Origin: an uncultured Clostridia bacterium
Lineage (GTDB): Bacteria > Bacillota > Clostridia > Christensenellales > Borkfalkiaceae
Direction of reading: 5' to 3'
DNA length: 64,000 nt
Assembly: GCA_934271275.1 (NCBI GenBank)
Contig: CAKQRD010000006.1
Coordinates: 1 to 64,000 of the forward strand
The notes under the pieces were generated by a model that saw only the letters and a list, made by a program, of their open reading frames with translations, made no database searches and was not told where the DNA came from. Positions 34,509 through 42,173 of the stretch are shown here, piece by piece. The position numbers and the translations under genes are program-made. Within the stretch, counting starts at the first letter, position 1, and every line of letters starts with the position of its first letter.

Positions 34509-36878
34509 TTATTTTTCTATCTGTACGGCGTCGTAGCCGGCTTCCGTTATCGCCGCGATAATCTTCGCGGGATCGGGTTCGCCTTTAATTTCCACTATCT
34601 TCTTTTTAAGATTCACCTTAACCTTTTTAACGCCTTCGACGGACTCCGCCGCCGCGGTCACCTTCGCTTCGCAATGCTTGCACATCATACCTTCTACTTT
34701 GAATTTCATATCTGCTCCCGTTTCGGCGTTTTCCGCCGCTTTTTTATATTTTCTTATTCTTAACGCGTTCAGAACCACGAACAACGAGCTTACGCTCATA
34801 CACGCCGAAGCTATCATCGGCGAAAAATCGAAGCCGAGCGGCGCGAACGCTCCCGCCGCCACGGGGATAAACAGCACGTTATAAAAGAACGCCCAGAAAA
34901 GGTTGCCTTTTATTATGCCGTTCGCCTTTTTGCCGAGCCGTATCGCGTCCGTAAGCGACAAAACGTTGCCGCTCGCAAGCACCGCGTCCGAGCTTTCTAT
35001 CGCAATATCCGTTCCCGTGCCTATCGCAACGCCTACGTCCGCCGTGGCAAGCGCGGGGCTGTCGTTTATTCCGTCGCCCACGAACGCCGTTTTATAGCCC
35101 GCGTCGTTATACTCTTTAACCGCGTCCGCCTTGCCCTCGGGAAGGACGGAAGCGCGATATTCCGCTATACCCGTTTTCTCCGCGATAAGCTTTGCCGCGC
35201 TTTCGTTGTCGCCCGTTATCATAACGGTCTTTATGCCGTCCGCGTTCAGAAGCTTTATCGCTTCCTTGCTGCCGTCTTTAAGCTCGTCGAACAGCGCGAG
35301 AACGGCGAGAACCTTTCCTTCGGAAGATAACGCGATCACCGTTTTTCCGTCGTACTTTTCCGCCTCTTCCGCCGCGAGAGGAACGAAGTTGCCGAGCGAA
35401 TACTCTTTTCCGCCAACCTTGCCTTTAACGCCCTTGCCCACGACGTACTCGAAGTTCTCTGTTTCCGCATTGCCCTCTCCCGCAAAAGCTACGACCGCTT
35501 CCACAAGCGGGTGGTTGGAATTTCTTTCGAGCGACGAGATTATATTTTTAATTTCCTCGTCAGACTTATCCGAAAGGTTGTCGAAGTCGGTCACTTTGGG
35601 CTTACCCTCGGTGAGCGTCGCCGTCTTATCCAGAAGCACGCAGTTCACTTCCGCGATTTTCTGTATGGCTTCGGCGTTTTTGAAAAGCACTCCGACCGAA
35701 GCGGCTTTGCCCGTCACCGCCATAATCGCCACGGGGGTTGCAAGCCCCAGCGCACACGGGCAGGAAATCACGAGAACGCTTATCGCGTGGCGGAACGCGG
35801 GATAGGCTTCCTTCGTCGCGACGATCCATATAACGAAAGTGATTATCGCAAGCAGAGTTACTATCGGCACGAATACCGCCGAAATTTTATCGGCGATCTT
35901 CTGCACGGGAGCTTTACTCGTTCCCGCGTTTTTCACTATTTCTATAATGCTCGAAAACAGCGTGTCTTTGCCGACCTTTTCCGCTTTTACCTTTAAGTAT
36001 CCGCTTCTGACTATACTGCCCGAAACGACTTTGCCGCCGACGGTTGCTTCTTCGGGCAAGCTTTCGCCCGTTATCGCGGACTTATCGACCGCGGCAAGCC
36101 CTTCCGTAACTACTCCGTCTATCGGCGCGTAGTCGCCCGCTTTCAGAAGAACCGTTTCGCCCTTTTCTATCTCGCCGACGAGTACCTGCGTTTCCTTGCC
36201 GTCTCTTATGACGGTTGCGATTTTAGGTATCATCGTGGAAAGCTTTTCTATTTCGCTACCCGTTTTCTTTTTTGAAATTTCTTCCAGCCACTTGCCGAGC
36301 GTGACCAAGGTCATAACCATTGCGGAAGCCTCGAAGAACGGGTGCGCGTCGTGCGCCTTCCCTTCAAACACCATAACCGTCAGCGCGACGCTGTATAAAT
36401 ACGCCGCCACCGAGCCGAGCGTTACGAGCGCGTCCATATTAGGCGAGCCGTTAAGTACAGACCGCACTCCGCTCGTGTAAAACTTGAAGTTTATCACGAT
36501 TATAGCGAGCGCGAGAACCGCCTGAATTATGAAGTTTATTTTATGCTCGGGTACGGGCAGATTTACCATTCCGCCCATAGCAAAGTACATTAACGGGAGC
36601 AGAAACGCAAGCGATATGAAAAAGCGTTTTTTAAGCTTTTTAACGGTGTCGTCCTCTTTTTCTTCGCCGTATTCGCCTGCGGTGTAGCCGAGCTTTTCCA
36701 CCGCGCCGATAATCGCCGCGTCGGAGGTAACGCTTTCGTCAAAGGTAACGTCCATAGACTTACCCATAAGCGAAACCGAAACCGAGGCTACGCCGTTTAA
36801 TTTTTTCACGGCTTTTTCAATGCCCGCGGAACACGCAGAACAGGTCATTCCGCCGACCGAATATTTTTTGTCCGTCAT
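34509..36878 (-). CDS. copA: Copper-exporting P1B-type ATPase
   Basis: Pumps Cu(I) out of the cytoplasm. 789 residues: N-terminal HMA domain (GMTCSACSAG), eight membrane helices, TGES actuator motif, CPC ion site (SCPCALGL), SNHPL, GDGIND hinge, and Y-N and M-x-x-S in the last helices, which specify Cu(I). A second HMA domain (MMCKHCEA) is fused at the C-terminus. The phosphorylation motif reads DKTAT, not the near-invariant DKTGT (codon GCG for Ala). GGTGAT lies before the start. It has its own promoter, with no obvious copper-regulator site. Confidence 0.93.
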   Translation of the reverse strand: MTDKKYSVGGMTCSACSAGIEKAVKKLNGVASVSVSLMGKSMDVTFDESVTSDAAIIGAVEKLGYTAGEYGEEKEDDTVKKLKKRFFISLAFLLPLMYFAMGGMVNLPVPEHKINFIIQAVLALAIIVINFKFYTSGVRSVLNGSPNMDALVTLGSVAAYLYSVALTVMVFEGKAHDAHPFFEASAMVMTLVTLGKWLEEISKKKTGSEIEKLSTMIPKIATVIRDGKETQVLVGEIEKGETVLLKAGDYAPIDGVVTEGLAAVDKSAITGESLPEEATVGGKVVSGSIVRSGYLKVKAEKVGKDTLFSSIIEIVKNAGTSKAPVQKIADKISAVFVPIVTLLAIITFVIWIVATKEAYPAFRHAISVLVISCPCALGLATPVAIMAVTGKAASVGVLFKNAEAIQKIAEVNCVLLDKTATLTEGKPKVTDFDNLSDKSDEEIKNIISSLERNSNHPLVEAVVAFAGEGNAETENFEYVVGKGVKGKVGGKEYSLGNFVPLAAEEAEKYDGKTVIALSSEGKVLAVLALFDELKDGSKEAIKLLNADGIKTVMITGDNESAAKLIAEKTGIAEYRASVLPEGKADAVKEYNDAGYKTAFVGDGINDSPALATADVGVAIGTGTDIAIESSDAVLASGNVLSLTDAIRLGKKANGIIKGNLFWAFFYNVLFIPVAAGAFAPLGFDFSPMIASACMSVSSLFVVLNALRIRKYKKAAENAETGADMKFKVEGMMCKHCEAKVTAAAESVEGVKKVKVNLKKKIVEIKGEPDPAKIIAAITEAGYDAVQIEK

Positions 36879-36895
36879 AGTATCACCTATTTAGT

Positions 36896-36924
36896 ATTTT
36901 AACACATATTGTTCCCGTTTACAA
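36896..36924 (-). promoter_or_regulatory. copA promoter
   Basis: Minus strand TTGTAA (36919-36924) and TAAAAT (36896-36901), 17-base spacer. It begins right beside the terminator of the feo operon. Confidence 0.6.
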
Positions 36925-36963
36925 GAAAAAATTTCCGCAAGGACAGTTCCTGCGGAAATTTTT
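36925..36963 (-). terminator. Terminator after the feo operon
   Basis: AAATTTCCGCA/TGCGGAAATTT (36929-36939 with 36951-36961) with T-rich flanks on both sides, five bases past the last feo-operon stop. Confidence 0.85.
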
Positions 36964-36967
36964 CGCT

Positions 36968-37126
36968 TTACTTTTGTTCGGGTTTTGATTTTTTCTGATT
37001 ACAGCACCCGCAGCAAGACGAGCAATCGCACCCGCACGAGCTTTTACCTTTTTTCTTTCTTACCACAGCGGCTATTATCGTTCCGATAACTATCGCCGCC
37101 GCGGCTATACCAATAACCCATTCCAT
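36968..37126 (-). CDS. FeoB-associated Cys-rich membrane protein
   Basis: A 52-residue protein with one N-terminal membrane helix (WVIGIAAAAIVIGTIIAAVV), a Lys-rich stop, then a cluster of six cysteines (CGCDCSSCCGCC, counting the whole patch) and a charged tail. Size, layout and position just after feoB match the FeoB-associated Cys-rich protein family, thought to assist ferrous iron uptake. GGAG overlapping the end of feoB acts as ribosome binding site. Confidence 0.92.
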   Translation of the reverse strand: MEWVIGIAAAAIVIGTIIAAVVRKKKGKSSCGCDCSSCCGCCNQKKSKPEQK

Positions 37127-37132
37127 AAGTTT

Positions 37133-39691
37133 TTACTCCATATTCTCTCTGAATTTTTTATTGCGGAAATATATCAGGCAAAGCACGCCCGCGAGAGCCG
37201 CAACCCAGATGAATGCGGTCCACCACCAGCTGCCGATAGTGTATACCGCCGCGCCTACTATGTAAGAAGCAACGAGCCAGAAGAGAAGCGTCCAATGGTA
37301 TCTCGACTTGTTCTGAATTTCGGATTTAGCAGTCGCAACCGCCGCAAAGCACGGGATAGTCGTCATATTGAAGGCTATGTACGCAAGGAGCGCGGGATTA
37401 GTAGCTTTTGCAACGATTATCATCGCGCGAACCGAACCGATACCGTCTTCCGCACCGATAACGAGGTTTTCGAGGATAGCAAGCTGATCTGCGCTGATAA
37501 GTCCCGCATATTCGCCGCCGTCCGCAAACTTACCCGCGGCAACCATTTTCAGTATGCACGCGCCGATAGTAGCGAACATTGCGATAACGTTTTCTTTCGC
37601 GATAAGACCTGCGATGATACCTACAACGAACACCCAACCGAATACGCCGAGCTGGCTGCCGAAGCCGAGCGGGGTGAATATAGGCTGAACGAGCGAAGCG
37701 AGGTTTGCAAGGATACTTTGGTTAATTTCTTCGTCCGCAAGGAGATTCCATGTGAACGAGAAGTGAGTGAGTACCCAGATAACGATCGTGGAAGCAAGGA
37801 TTATGGTGAACGCTTTCTTTACGAAGTGTTTTACCTTATCCCAAAGGTGAATCATAAGGTTCTTGAACTGCGGCGCGTGGTACGCGGGAAGCTCCATTAT
37901 GAACGGAGGCGTTTCACCCTTTAAGGTAGTGCCTCTCATTATGATTACCGAAAGAATCGCCGCAACTATACCGAGCAGGTACATACCGTAGGTAATGAGG
38001 TCTGCGTTGGTACTCGTTCCCCATACTATCGCGCCCGCAACAGCGGTAAGGATAGGCAGCTTCGCGCCGCAGGAGAAGAACGGAATTACTCTGACCGTAG
38101 CGGTTCGTTCTTTATCGTCCGCCAGCGTTCTCGTGTTAATCATTGCCGGAACGGAACAGCCGAAGCCCATTATCATAGGCATAAACGCTCTGCCGGAAAG
38201 ACCGAATTTTCTGAACATTCTGTCGAGAATGAACGCGATACGAGCCATATATCCGGAGTCTTCCAGAATCGAGAAGAACAGGAACAGTACGAGTATCGGG
38301 GGCAGGAAGGAAAGCACTGCCGCAAGACCTTCTATAACGCCGCTGTTGATAAAGCCTTTCGCCCAGTCGGCCATTTGACTGCCGTCAACCGCGCCCGTTA
38401 TCCAGCCGGTAATTTCGCCGACTATCATATCGTTCCAGATGTTGTTTACTATAACGCCCGGCGAGAATACCGTGCCGTCGTAGAAGCAGGCAAGCCATCT
38501 CGCGCCGTAGGTAAGTACGGGGATTTTGCTGCCGAGACGTCCGTCTTCGTCCGCAAAGTATTCTTCTTCCTCATAGGTATAGGTGCCGTTGCCGTTATCG
38601 ACAACGCCTTCCGTGGAAGTGGTAATGTATTTGCCGTTTTCGTCCGCGACGTATTCGAGTATGAACGCGTCGTTTTCGTCCGTTTCGTAAACTATGTTTC
38701 CGTCCTTATCGTGTTCGAGGAATGATTCGTTGTCCGAAAGAGAAGGCATCCATGCCTGATCGTCGTTAAACCCGTTAAGGAAGAACAGGTTTTCGCTGAA
38801 CGTTAAGTGGAATATCGCGAAAAGTATCACGAGGAATATCGGAATACCCCAAACCTTATGCGTTAAAACCTTATCCGCTTTATCAGACTTTGACATCGCG
38901 AATTTTTCTTTCTCTTTTCTGCTTAAAACCGGAGCGAACTTTTTGGATATGTATTTATATCTCGCGTCCGCAACGAGAGCCTCGAAGTCGTCGCCGAAAA
39001 CCTCGTCGTTAAAGGTTTTCTTGAACTCCTGCACCATCGGAACGGTTTCTTTATGCGCTTTCGCTTCGATTTCGTCCATTTCCACAAGCTTTATCGCGTG
39101 GAACAAGGGGTTTTCTACGCCCTGCCCCGCAAGAGCTATGCGTACGTCGCCGATTAAATGGGTAAGCGCGGAATCCTCTAAAACTGTTACGCCCTTTCTC
39201 GGGGTTTTGCTCGCTTCGTAAGCGCGCTTCATCAGCTCGTCGAGACCTTTTTCTTTAAGAGCGGAAATTTTTACGACGGGAAGTCCGAGTCTCTTTTCAA
39301 GCTCTTTCTCGTCGATTTTGTCGCCCGCCTTTTCTACCGCGTCCATCATGTTGAGCGCGATGATTACGGGAACGTCTATTTCCATAATCTGCGTAGTGAG
39401 ATAAAGGTTACGCTCTAAGTTCGTCGCGTCTACGATATTGATTACGCAGTCGGGTTTTTCGTCGAGTATGTAATTTCTCGCGATAACCTCTTCGGGAGTG
39501 TACGGCGATAACGAATAGATACCGGGAAGGTCTACTATGTTAATCGGTTCGGCGCATTTTTTATAAACGCCGTCGCGCTTATCGACCGTTACGCCCGGCC
39601 AGTTGCCGACGTGCGCGGTAGAACCCGTAAGGTTGTTGAACAGCGTGGTTTTACCGCAGTTAGGGTTACCCGCCAAAGCAAATCTTTTCAT
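37133..39691 (-). CDS. feoB: Ferrous iron transporter FeoB
   Basis: Imports Fe(II). About 852 residues. The N-terminal G domain has GNPNCGKTTLF, DLPG and NMMD; a helical GDI-like region follows, then a membrane domain with paired Gate regions (FGCSVPA and FSCGAKLP). An acidic extracellular insert of about 75 residues lies after the first membrane helix (near 325-400). The ATG at 39691 overlaps the feoA stop (TGATG) with GGAGGTG upstream; the longer frame to 39718 is unsupported. Confidence 0.96.
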   Translation of the reverse strand: MKRFALAGNPNCGKTTLFNNLTGSTAHVGNWPGVTVDKRDGVYKKCAEPINIVDLPGIYSLSPYTPEEVIARNYILDEKPDCVINIVDATNLERNLYLTTQIMEIDVPVIIALNMMDAVEKAGDKIDEKELEKRLGLPVVKISALKEKGLDELMKRAYEASKTPRKGVTVLEDSALTHLIGDVRIALAGQGVENPLFHAIKLVEMDEIEAKAHKETVPMVQEFKKTFNDEVFGDDFEALVADARYKYISKKFAPVLSRKEKEKFAMSKSDKADKVLTHKVWGIPIFLVILFAIFHLTFSENLFFLNGFNDDQAWMPSLSDNESFLEHDKDGNIVYETDENDAFILEYVADENGKYITTSTEGVVDNGNGTYTYEEEEYFADEDGRLGSKIPVLTYGARWLACFYDGTVFSPGVIVNNIWNDMIVGEITGWITGAVDGSQMADWAKGFINSGVIEGLAAVLSFLPPILVLFLFFSILEDSGYMARIAFILDRMFRKFGLSGRAFMPMIMGFGCSVPAMINTRTLADDKERTATVRVIPFFSCGAKLPILTAVAGAIVWGTSTNADLITYGMYLLGIVAAILSVIIMRGTTLKGETPPFIMELPAYHAPQFKNLMIHLWDKVKHFVKKAFTIILASTIVIWVLTHFSFTWNLLADEEINQSILANLASLVQPIFTPLGFGSQLGVFGWVFVVGIIAGLIAKENVIAMFATIGACILKMVAAGKFADGGEYAGLISADQLAILENLVIGAEDGIGSVRAMIIVAKATNPALLAYIAFNMTTIPCFAAVATAKSEIQNKSRYHWTLLFWLVASYIVGAAVYTIGSWWWTAFIWVAALAGVLCLIYFRNKKFRENME

Positions 39692-39924
39692 CAGGCTTTC
39701 ACCTCCATCGTCACGCAAGCGGCTTCCGTTTTACGAAGCGTAAGCTCGTAGCCTCTGATCGTCACTTCGATAGGATCGCCGAGCGGAGCTTTTTTGCGTA
39801 AAAAGATTTCCGCGCCGTTCGTTATGCCCATATCGAACAAACGTCTTTTGATTTTTCCTTCACCGCCGACGGCTTTTACGATGCCGCTCTCGCCGATTCG
39901 GAATTCATCGAGTGTTTTTTGCAT
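39691..39924 (-). CDS. feoA: FeoA domain protein, second of two
   Basis: A 77-residue SH3-like FeoA protein that supports FeoB. It contains RRLFDMGITNGAEIFLRKKAPLGDPIEVTIRGYELTLRK-type sequence, which holds the FeoA core with the conserved Gly and Leu pattern. The stop overlaps the feoB start, indicating coupled translation. AAGGAGAG precedes the start. Confidence 0.93.
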   Translation of the reverse strand: MQKTLDEFRIGESGIVKAVGGEGKIKRRLFDMGITNGAEIFLRKKAPLGDPIEVTIRGYELTLRKTEAACVTMEVKA

Positions 39925-40027
39925 TTTTCGGTTCTCTCCTTATATAAATTTATAATGATAACTGAATTTAAACTTTCCGCGATCCGTTTTCCGTTCCGCT
40001 TATCCGCGAAAATTTATTTGCGGCGAC

Positions 40028-40237
40028 TTACGCTACAAAAATTTTGGTCGCAAGCTCGCGATCGAGGGCGATTCTGCCGTCCTTTATCTTGCAGATAACG
40101 CTACCCGCCGCGGCGAGAACGGTTATTTCGCCGTTCACCACTATCCCGAGACTTTCAAGATGCTTTTTCGTCTTGTCGTCCGCAAGTATTTTCACTATTT
40201 TAAGTTCTTTATTCGTCGGTGCTATAACTATCGGCAT
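40028..40237 (-). CDS. feoA: FeoA domain protein, first of two
   Basis: A 69-residue FeoA-like protein, first gene of the feo operon. It carries the FeoA pattern KKHLESLGIVVNGEITVL and a C-terminal RIALDRELATKI. Two feoA genes before feoB are common in Clostridia. GGAGG precedes the start. It is driven by the promoter at 40292-40320. Confidence 0.88.
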   Translation of the reverse strand: MPIVIAPTNKELKIVKILADDKTKKHLESLGIVVNGEITVLAAAGSVICKIKDGRIALDRELATKIFVA

Positions 40238-40262
40238 AACCTTCGCCTCCGTAAAATCAAAT

Positions 40263-40278
40263 ATGAAACTTCTTTCAT
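40263..40278. promoter_or_regulatory. Operator palindrome 1 of the feo/tetR region
   Basis: ATGAAA-CTTC-TTTCAT, located just downstream of the predicted feo transcription start. A near-identical palindrome lies at 40328-40343. Confidence 0.6.
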
Positions 40279-40291
40279 TTTTAACGCTATC

Positions 40292-40320
40292 ATATTATCA
40301 CTAATATTCTGCGTTGTCAA
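40292..40320 (-). promoter_or_regulatory. feo operon promoter
   Basis: Minus strand TTGACA (40315-40320) and TAATAT (40292-40297), spacer 17. It is flanked by two copies of the same palindrome, so repression is likely. Confidence 0.75.
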
Positions 40321-40327
40321 CTAAAAT

Positions 40328-40343
40328 GTGAAAGTTTTTTCAT
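40328..40343. promoter_or_regulatory. Operator palindrome 2 of the feo/tetR region
   Basis: GTGAAA-GTTT-TTTCAT, 65 bases from palindrome 1 and upstream of the tetR -35 box. Both sites extend outward with A and T runs (AAAT.TGAAA-N4-TTTCATTTT). Confidence 0.6.
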
Positions 40344-40360
40344 TTTTTTAAAAATTTTTC

Positions 40361-40389
40361 TTGCTTTTTTTTCTGCGATATTGTAAAAT
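40361..40389 (+). promoter_or_regulatory. tetR promoter
   Basis: TTGCTT (40361-40366) and TAAAAT (40384-40389), spacer 17. The transcript should start within a few bases of the ATG at 40399, leaving almost no leader. Confidence 0.6.
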
Positions 40390-40398
40390 ATAGGTACT

Positions 40399-41004
40399 AT
40401 GAAAAACGGGATACGTCAGCCGCGGCAGGAGCGGTCTATCGAAAAGAAAAAAAGAATAGTGGAAGCGGGCTACGAGCTGTTTTCGGAAGTCGGGTATTAC
40501 GGCACGAACACGGCGGAAATCGCAAAACGCGCCGGCGTTTCCACGGGCATAGTGTACGGATATTTCAAGGATAAAAAGGACATACTTATCTGCGTTCTTG
40601 ATATTTATCTGAACGAAGTTTACGATCCTGTTTCGGAATTATTCGATAAGCTTGTCTCTCCCGTAGATTATAAAAAAATCGTGCCGGAAGTGCTTGCCGC
40701 AACGATAAAAATGCACAAAAAGAAATACAAGATACACGAAGCTTTACATTCTCTTGCGGGTTCGGACGCGGAAGTAAACGCGGCGTTTATCGCGCTCGAA
40801 GATAAGCTCACCACCCGCATATACGAAAGACTTGCAAGCCTTGGGGAAAGCACGGAATATCTTAAAGAGAAGATACATTTCGCGATGGGAACGATACAGG
40901 ATTACAGTCACGAATACGTTTTCGATAAACACGATTATATCGACTACGCCGCGCTGGAAAGAATGGTCGTCACCGCGATTACGCACCTTTTTCAAAGAGG
41001 TTAA
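40399..41004 (+). CDS. TetR/AcrR-family transcriptional regulator
   Basis: A 201-residue regulator with an N-terminal TetR helix-turn-helix (RIVEAGYELFSEVGYYGTNT then IAKRAGVSTGIVYGYFKDKK, residues 18-63) and a helical ligand domain. It is divergent from the feo operon; palindromes next to both promoters make it a candidate regulator of iron uptake or of itself. It has no Shine-Dalgarno and a -10 box ten bases before the ATG, suggesting a leaderless or near-leaderless message. Terminator at 41029. Confidence 0.9.
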   Translation: MKNGIRQPRQERSIEKKKRIVEAGYELFSEVGYYGTNTAEIAKRAGVSTGIVYGYFKDKKDILICVLDIYLNEVYDPVSELFDKLVSPVDYKKIVPEVLAATIKMHKKKYKIHEALHSLAGSDAEVNAAFIALEDKLTTRIYERLASLGESTEYLKEKIHFAMGTIQDYSHEYVFDKHDYIDYAALERMVVTAITHLFQRG

Positions 41005-41028
41005 ACAGATTATACCGGAAGGCGAAAG

Positions 41029-41060
41029 CGCCCGCAAATTTGCGGGCGTATTTATTTTTT
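41029..41060 (+). terminator. Terminator after tetR
   Basis: CGCCCGCAAA/TTTGCGGGCG stem (41029-41038 with 41039-41048), then a T-rich tail. It lies between the convergent tetR and Rho_N-domain genes. Confidence 0.85.
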
Positions 41061-41065
41061 TATTT

Positions 41066-41506
41066 TTATATCTCTCGCATAAGATAGTTTTCAAAAATTT
41101 TATCTATTTCGTCGTTAATGTTCGCCTTTAACTGCTTTTTCATCATATCAAACATCGTACGAGGAAGCTTCGACGCTATTTGCGCCGTCACTTTCGGCAC
41201 GGAAAGACGTAACGCCTCCGCTTCTTCCTCCGAAATCGACTTTTTTCCATCAGCGGAAATTTTCTTCGCCGTATCTATAAAAGAATCGACGTCTAATTTT
41301 CCTTTTCTGCCCGTTGTAGCATAGTGCGGCTTTTTGCCTAAATATTTTATCGCGATTATATCTTCTATAAGAGCGTCCTTTCTCATCGACGTTGGGCTTT
41401 TTACTCCTACGTCCTTACCAATCACTCTCAAAATAAAAAGCGACTTCGCTTTAAGCTCCTCTTTTTCCCGTTGCATTTGTTCTAACAGCTTCTCTTCTTT
41501 TTCCAT
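41066..41506 (-). CDS. Rho_N-domain protein of unknown function
   Basis: A 146-residue protein. An N-terminal coiled coil (1-20) is followed by a segment LKAKSLFILRVIGKDVGV, then a SAP-like/Rho N-terminal pattern (about residues 17-60, ending DALIEDIIAIKYLG), which in Rho binds nucleic acid. The rest is a charged helical domain (70-146) I do not recognise. The ATG at 41506 is chosen with GAGG upstream; a longer frame to 41599 would run through an RNA terminator. Its only apparent promoter is that of RNA copy A, so expression seems to need readthrough of that terminator (41525-41561). Confidence 0.6.
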   Translation of the reverse strand: MEKEEKLLEQMQREKEELKAKSLFILRVIGKDVGVKSPTSMRKDALIEDIIAIKYLGKKPHYATTGRKGKLDVDSFIDTAKKISADGKKSISEEEAEALRLSVPKVTAQIASKLPRTMFDMMKKQLKANINDEIDKIFENYLMREI

Positions 41507-41525
41507 ATGTTCCTCACTTTTTGGT

Positions 41526-41722
41526 AATAATAAAACGCCGCTCCTTGCGAAGCGACGTTTTGTAGAATGTGTTTCGCAAATTGCAAAACCAATAGTCACC
41601 TTTTATTTCGTTCCGATATTCAAGGACATATTGAATGCGAAAAAACATATCTACCGTATGGGTAAATATGCCCTTAAAAAAGGAACTTAAACATTTATTA
41701 TTATGTGATTATTAGTTTTGCG
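41526..41722 (-). ncRNA. Structured RNA of about 196 nt, copy A
   Basis: Bounded by a promoter (TTGACT 41751-41756, TATACT 41728-41733, spacer 17) and a terminator hairpin (41532-41542 with 41551-41561). The ends pair as GCAAAACUAAU (41711-41721) with AUUGGUUUUGC (41583-41593). An inner stem AAGGGCAUAUU (665-675 of this kb) pairs with AAUAUGUCCUU (622-632). Copy B upstream preserves these pairings with compensating changes. There is no conserved reading frame. Function unknown. Confidence 0.75.
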
Positions 41723-41727
41723 ATATT

Positions 41728-41756
41728 AGTATAACATTTGTATGATTTTTAGTCAA
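41728..41756 (-). promoter_or_regulatory. Promoter of RNA copy A
   Basis: TTGACT and TATACT with 17-base spacing. The same two hexamers and spacing precede copy B, although the spacer sequences differ. Confidence 0.75.
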
Positions 41757-41774
41757 GGGTTTACCGTTGTAGAC

Positions 41775-41972
41775 TAAAAAATAAAACGCCGCTCCTTGCG
41801 AAGCGACGTTTTGTAGAATGTGTTTCGCAAATTGCAAAACCAATACACTCTTATTACCATAGGTACGCCAAAGTCATATTGAATGCGAAAAACATATCTA
41901 CCATATAGGTAAATATGACTTTGGTATTTAAAAAATATACCTGTAAAAATAAGAATGTGATTAGTTTTGCGA
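41775..41972 (-). ncRNA. Structured RNA of about 198 nt, copy B
   Basis: The same architecture as copy A. Closing stem 41960-41970 with 41834-41844, continued by ACAUUCUUAUU pairing with AAUAAGAGUGU. The inner stem CCAAAGUCAUAUU (41912-41924) pairs with AAUAUGACUUUGG (41868-41880). The apical loop and the 3' terminator hairpin (41783-41793 with 41802-41812) are nearly identical to copy A. The hairpin has a U-G pair only if the minus strand is transcribed. Confidence 0.75.
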
Positions 41973-41976
41973 AATA

Positions 41977-42005
41977 AGTATAGCACTTGTGAAAAAATAA
42001 GTCAA
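41977..42005 (-). promoter_or_regulatory. Promoter of RNA copy B
   Basis: TTGACT (42000-42005) and TATACT (41977-41982), spacer 17. Upstream, 42006-42129 is AT-rich with two short palindromes and no gene. Confidence 0.75.
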
Positions 42006-42129
42006 CAATTTTCAAAAATGGCGCACTATTTTATAAATTATAAATTCACACACAGTTACAAACTGTATGCATTCTTCTTTTTATGCTTATAAACCGTACG
42101 CAAGAATATTTGTACGGCTGTTTTAAGGT

Positions 42130-42173
42130 ACAAAACGCCTGTATCGCCGATTTTCGGCGATACAGGCGTTCTT
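42130..42173 (-). terminator. Terminator of the dcw operon after ftsZ
   Basis: A 17-bp perfect stem (42134-42150 with 42154-42170), loop TTT, and a short T run on the minus strand, about 130 bases past the ftsZ stop. Confidence 0.8.

Noticed and set aside
34000..34763. Long plus-strand frame over the polymerase and copA ends
   Set aside because: Antisense shadow of two well-identified genes; no ribosome binding site.
41507..41599. N-terminal extension of the Rho_N-domain protein
   Set aside because: It would translate through the terminator hairpin of RNA copy A; the ATG at 41506 has its own GAGG site.
41774..41986. 70-codon minus-strand ORF inside RNA copy B
   Set aside because: Copy A has no matching frame; differences between copies preserve base pairing, not codons, and the frame runs through the terminator.
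41526..42005. Pair of MITE-like transposon relics
   Set aside because: The long hairpins have terminal complementarity, but conserved promoter hexamers with diverged spacers, terminators and compensatory changes fit transcribed RNA better. Not fully excluded.
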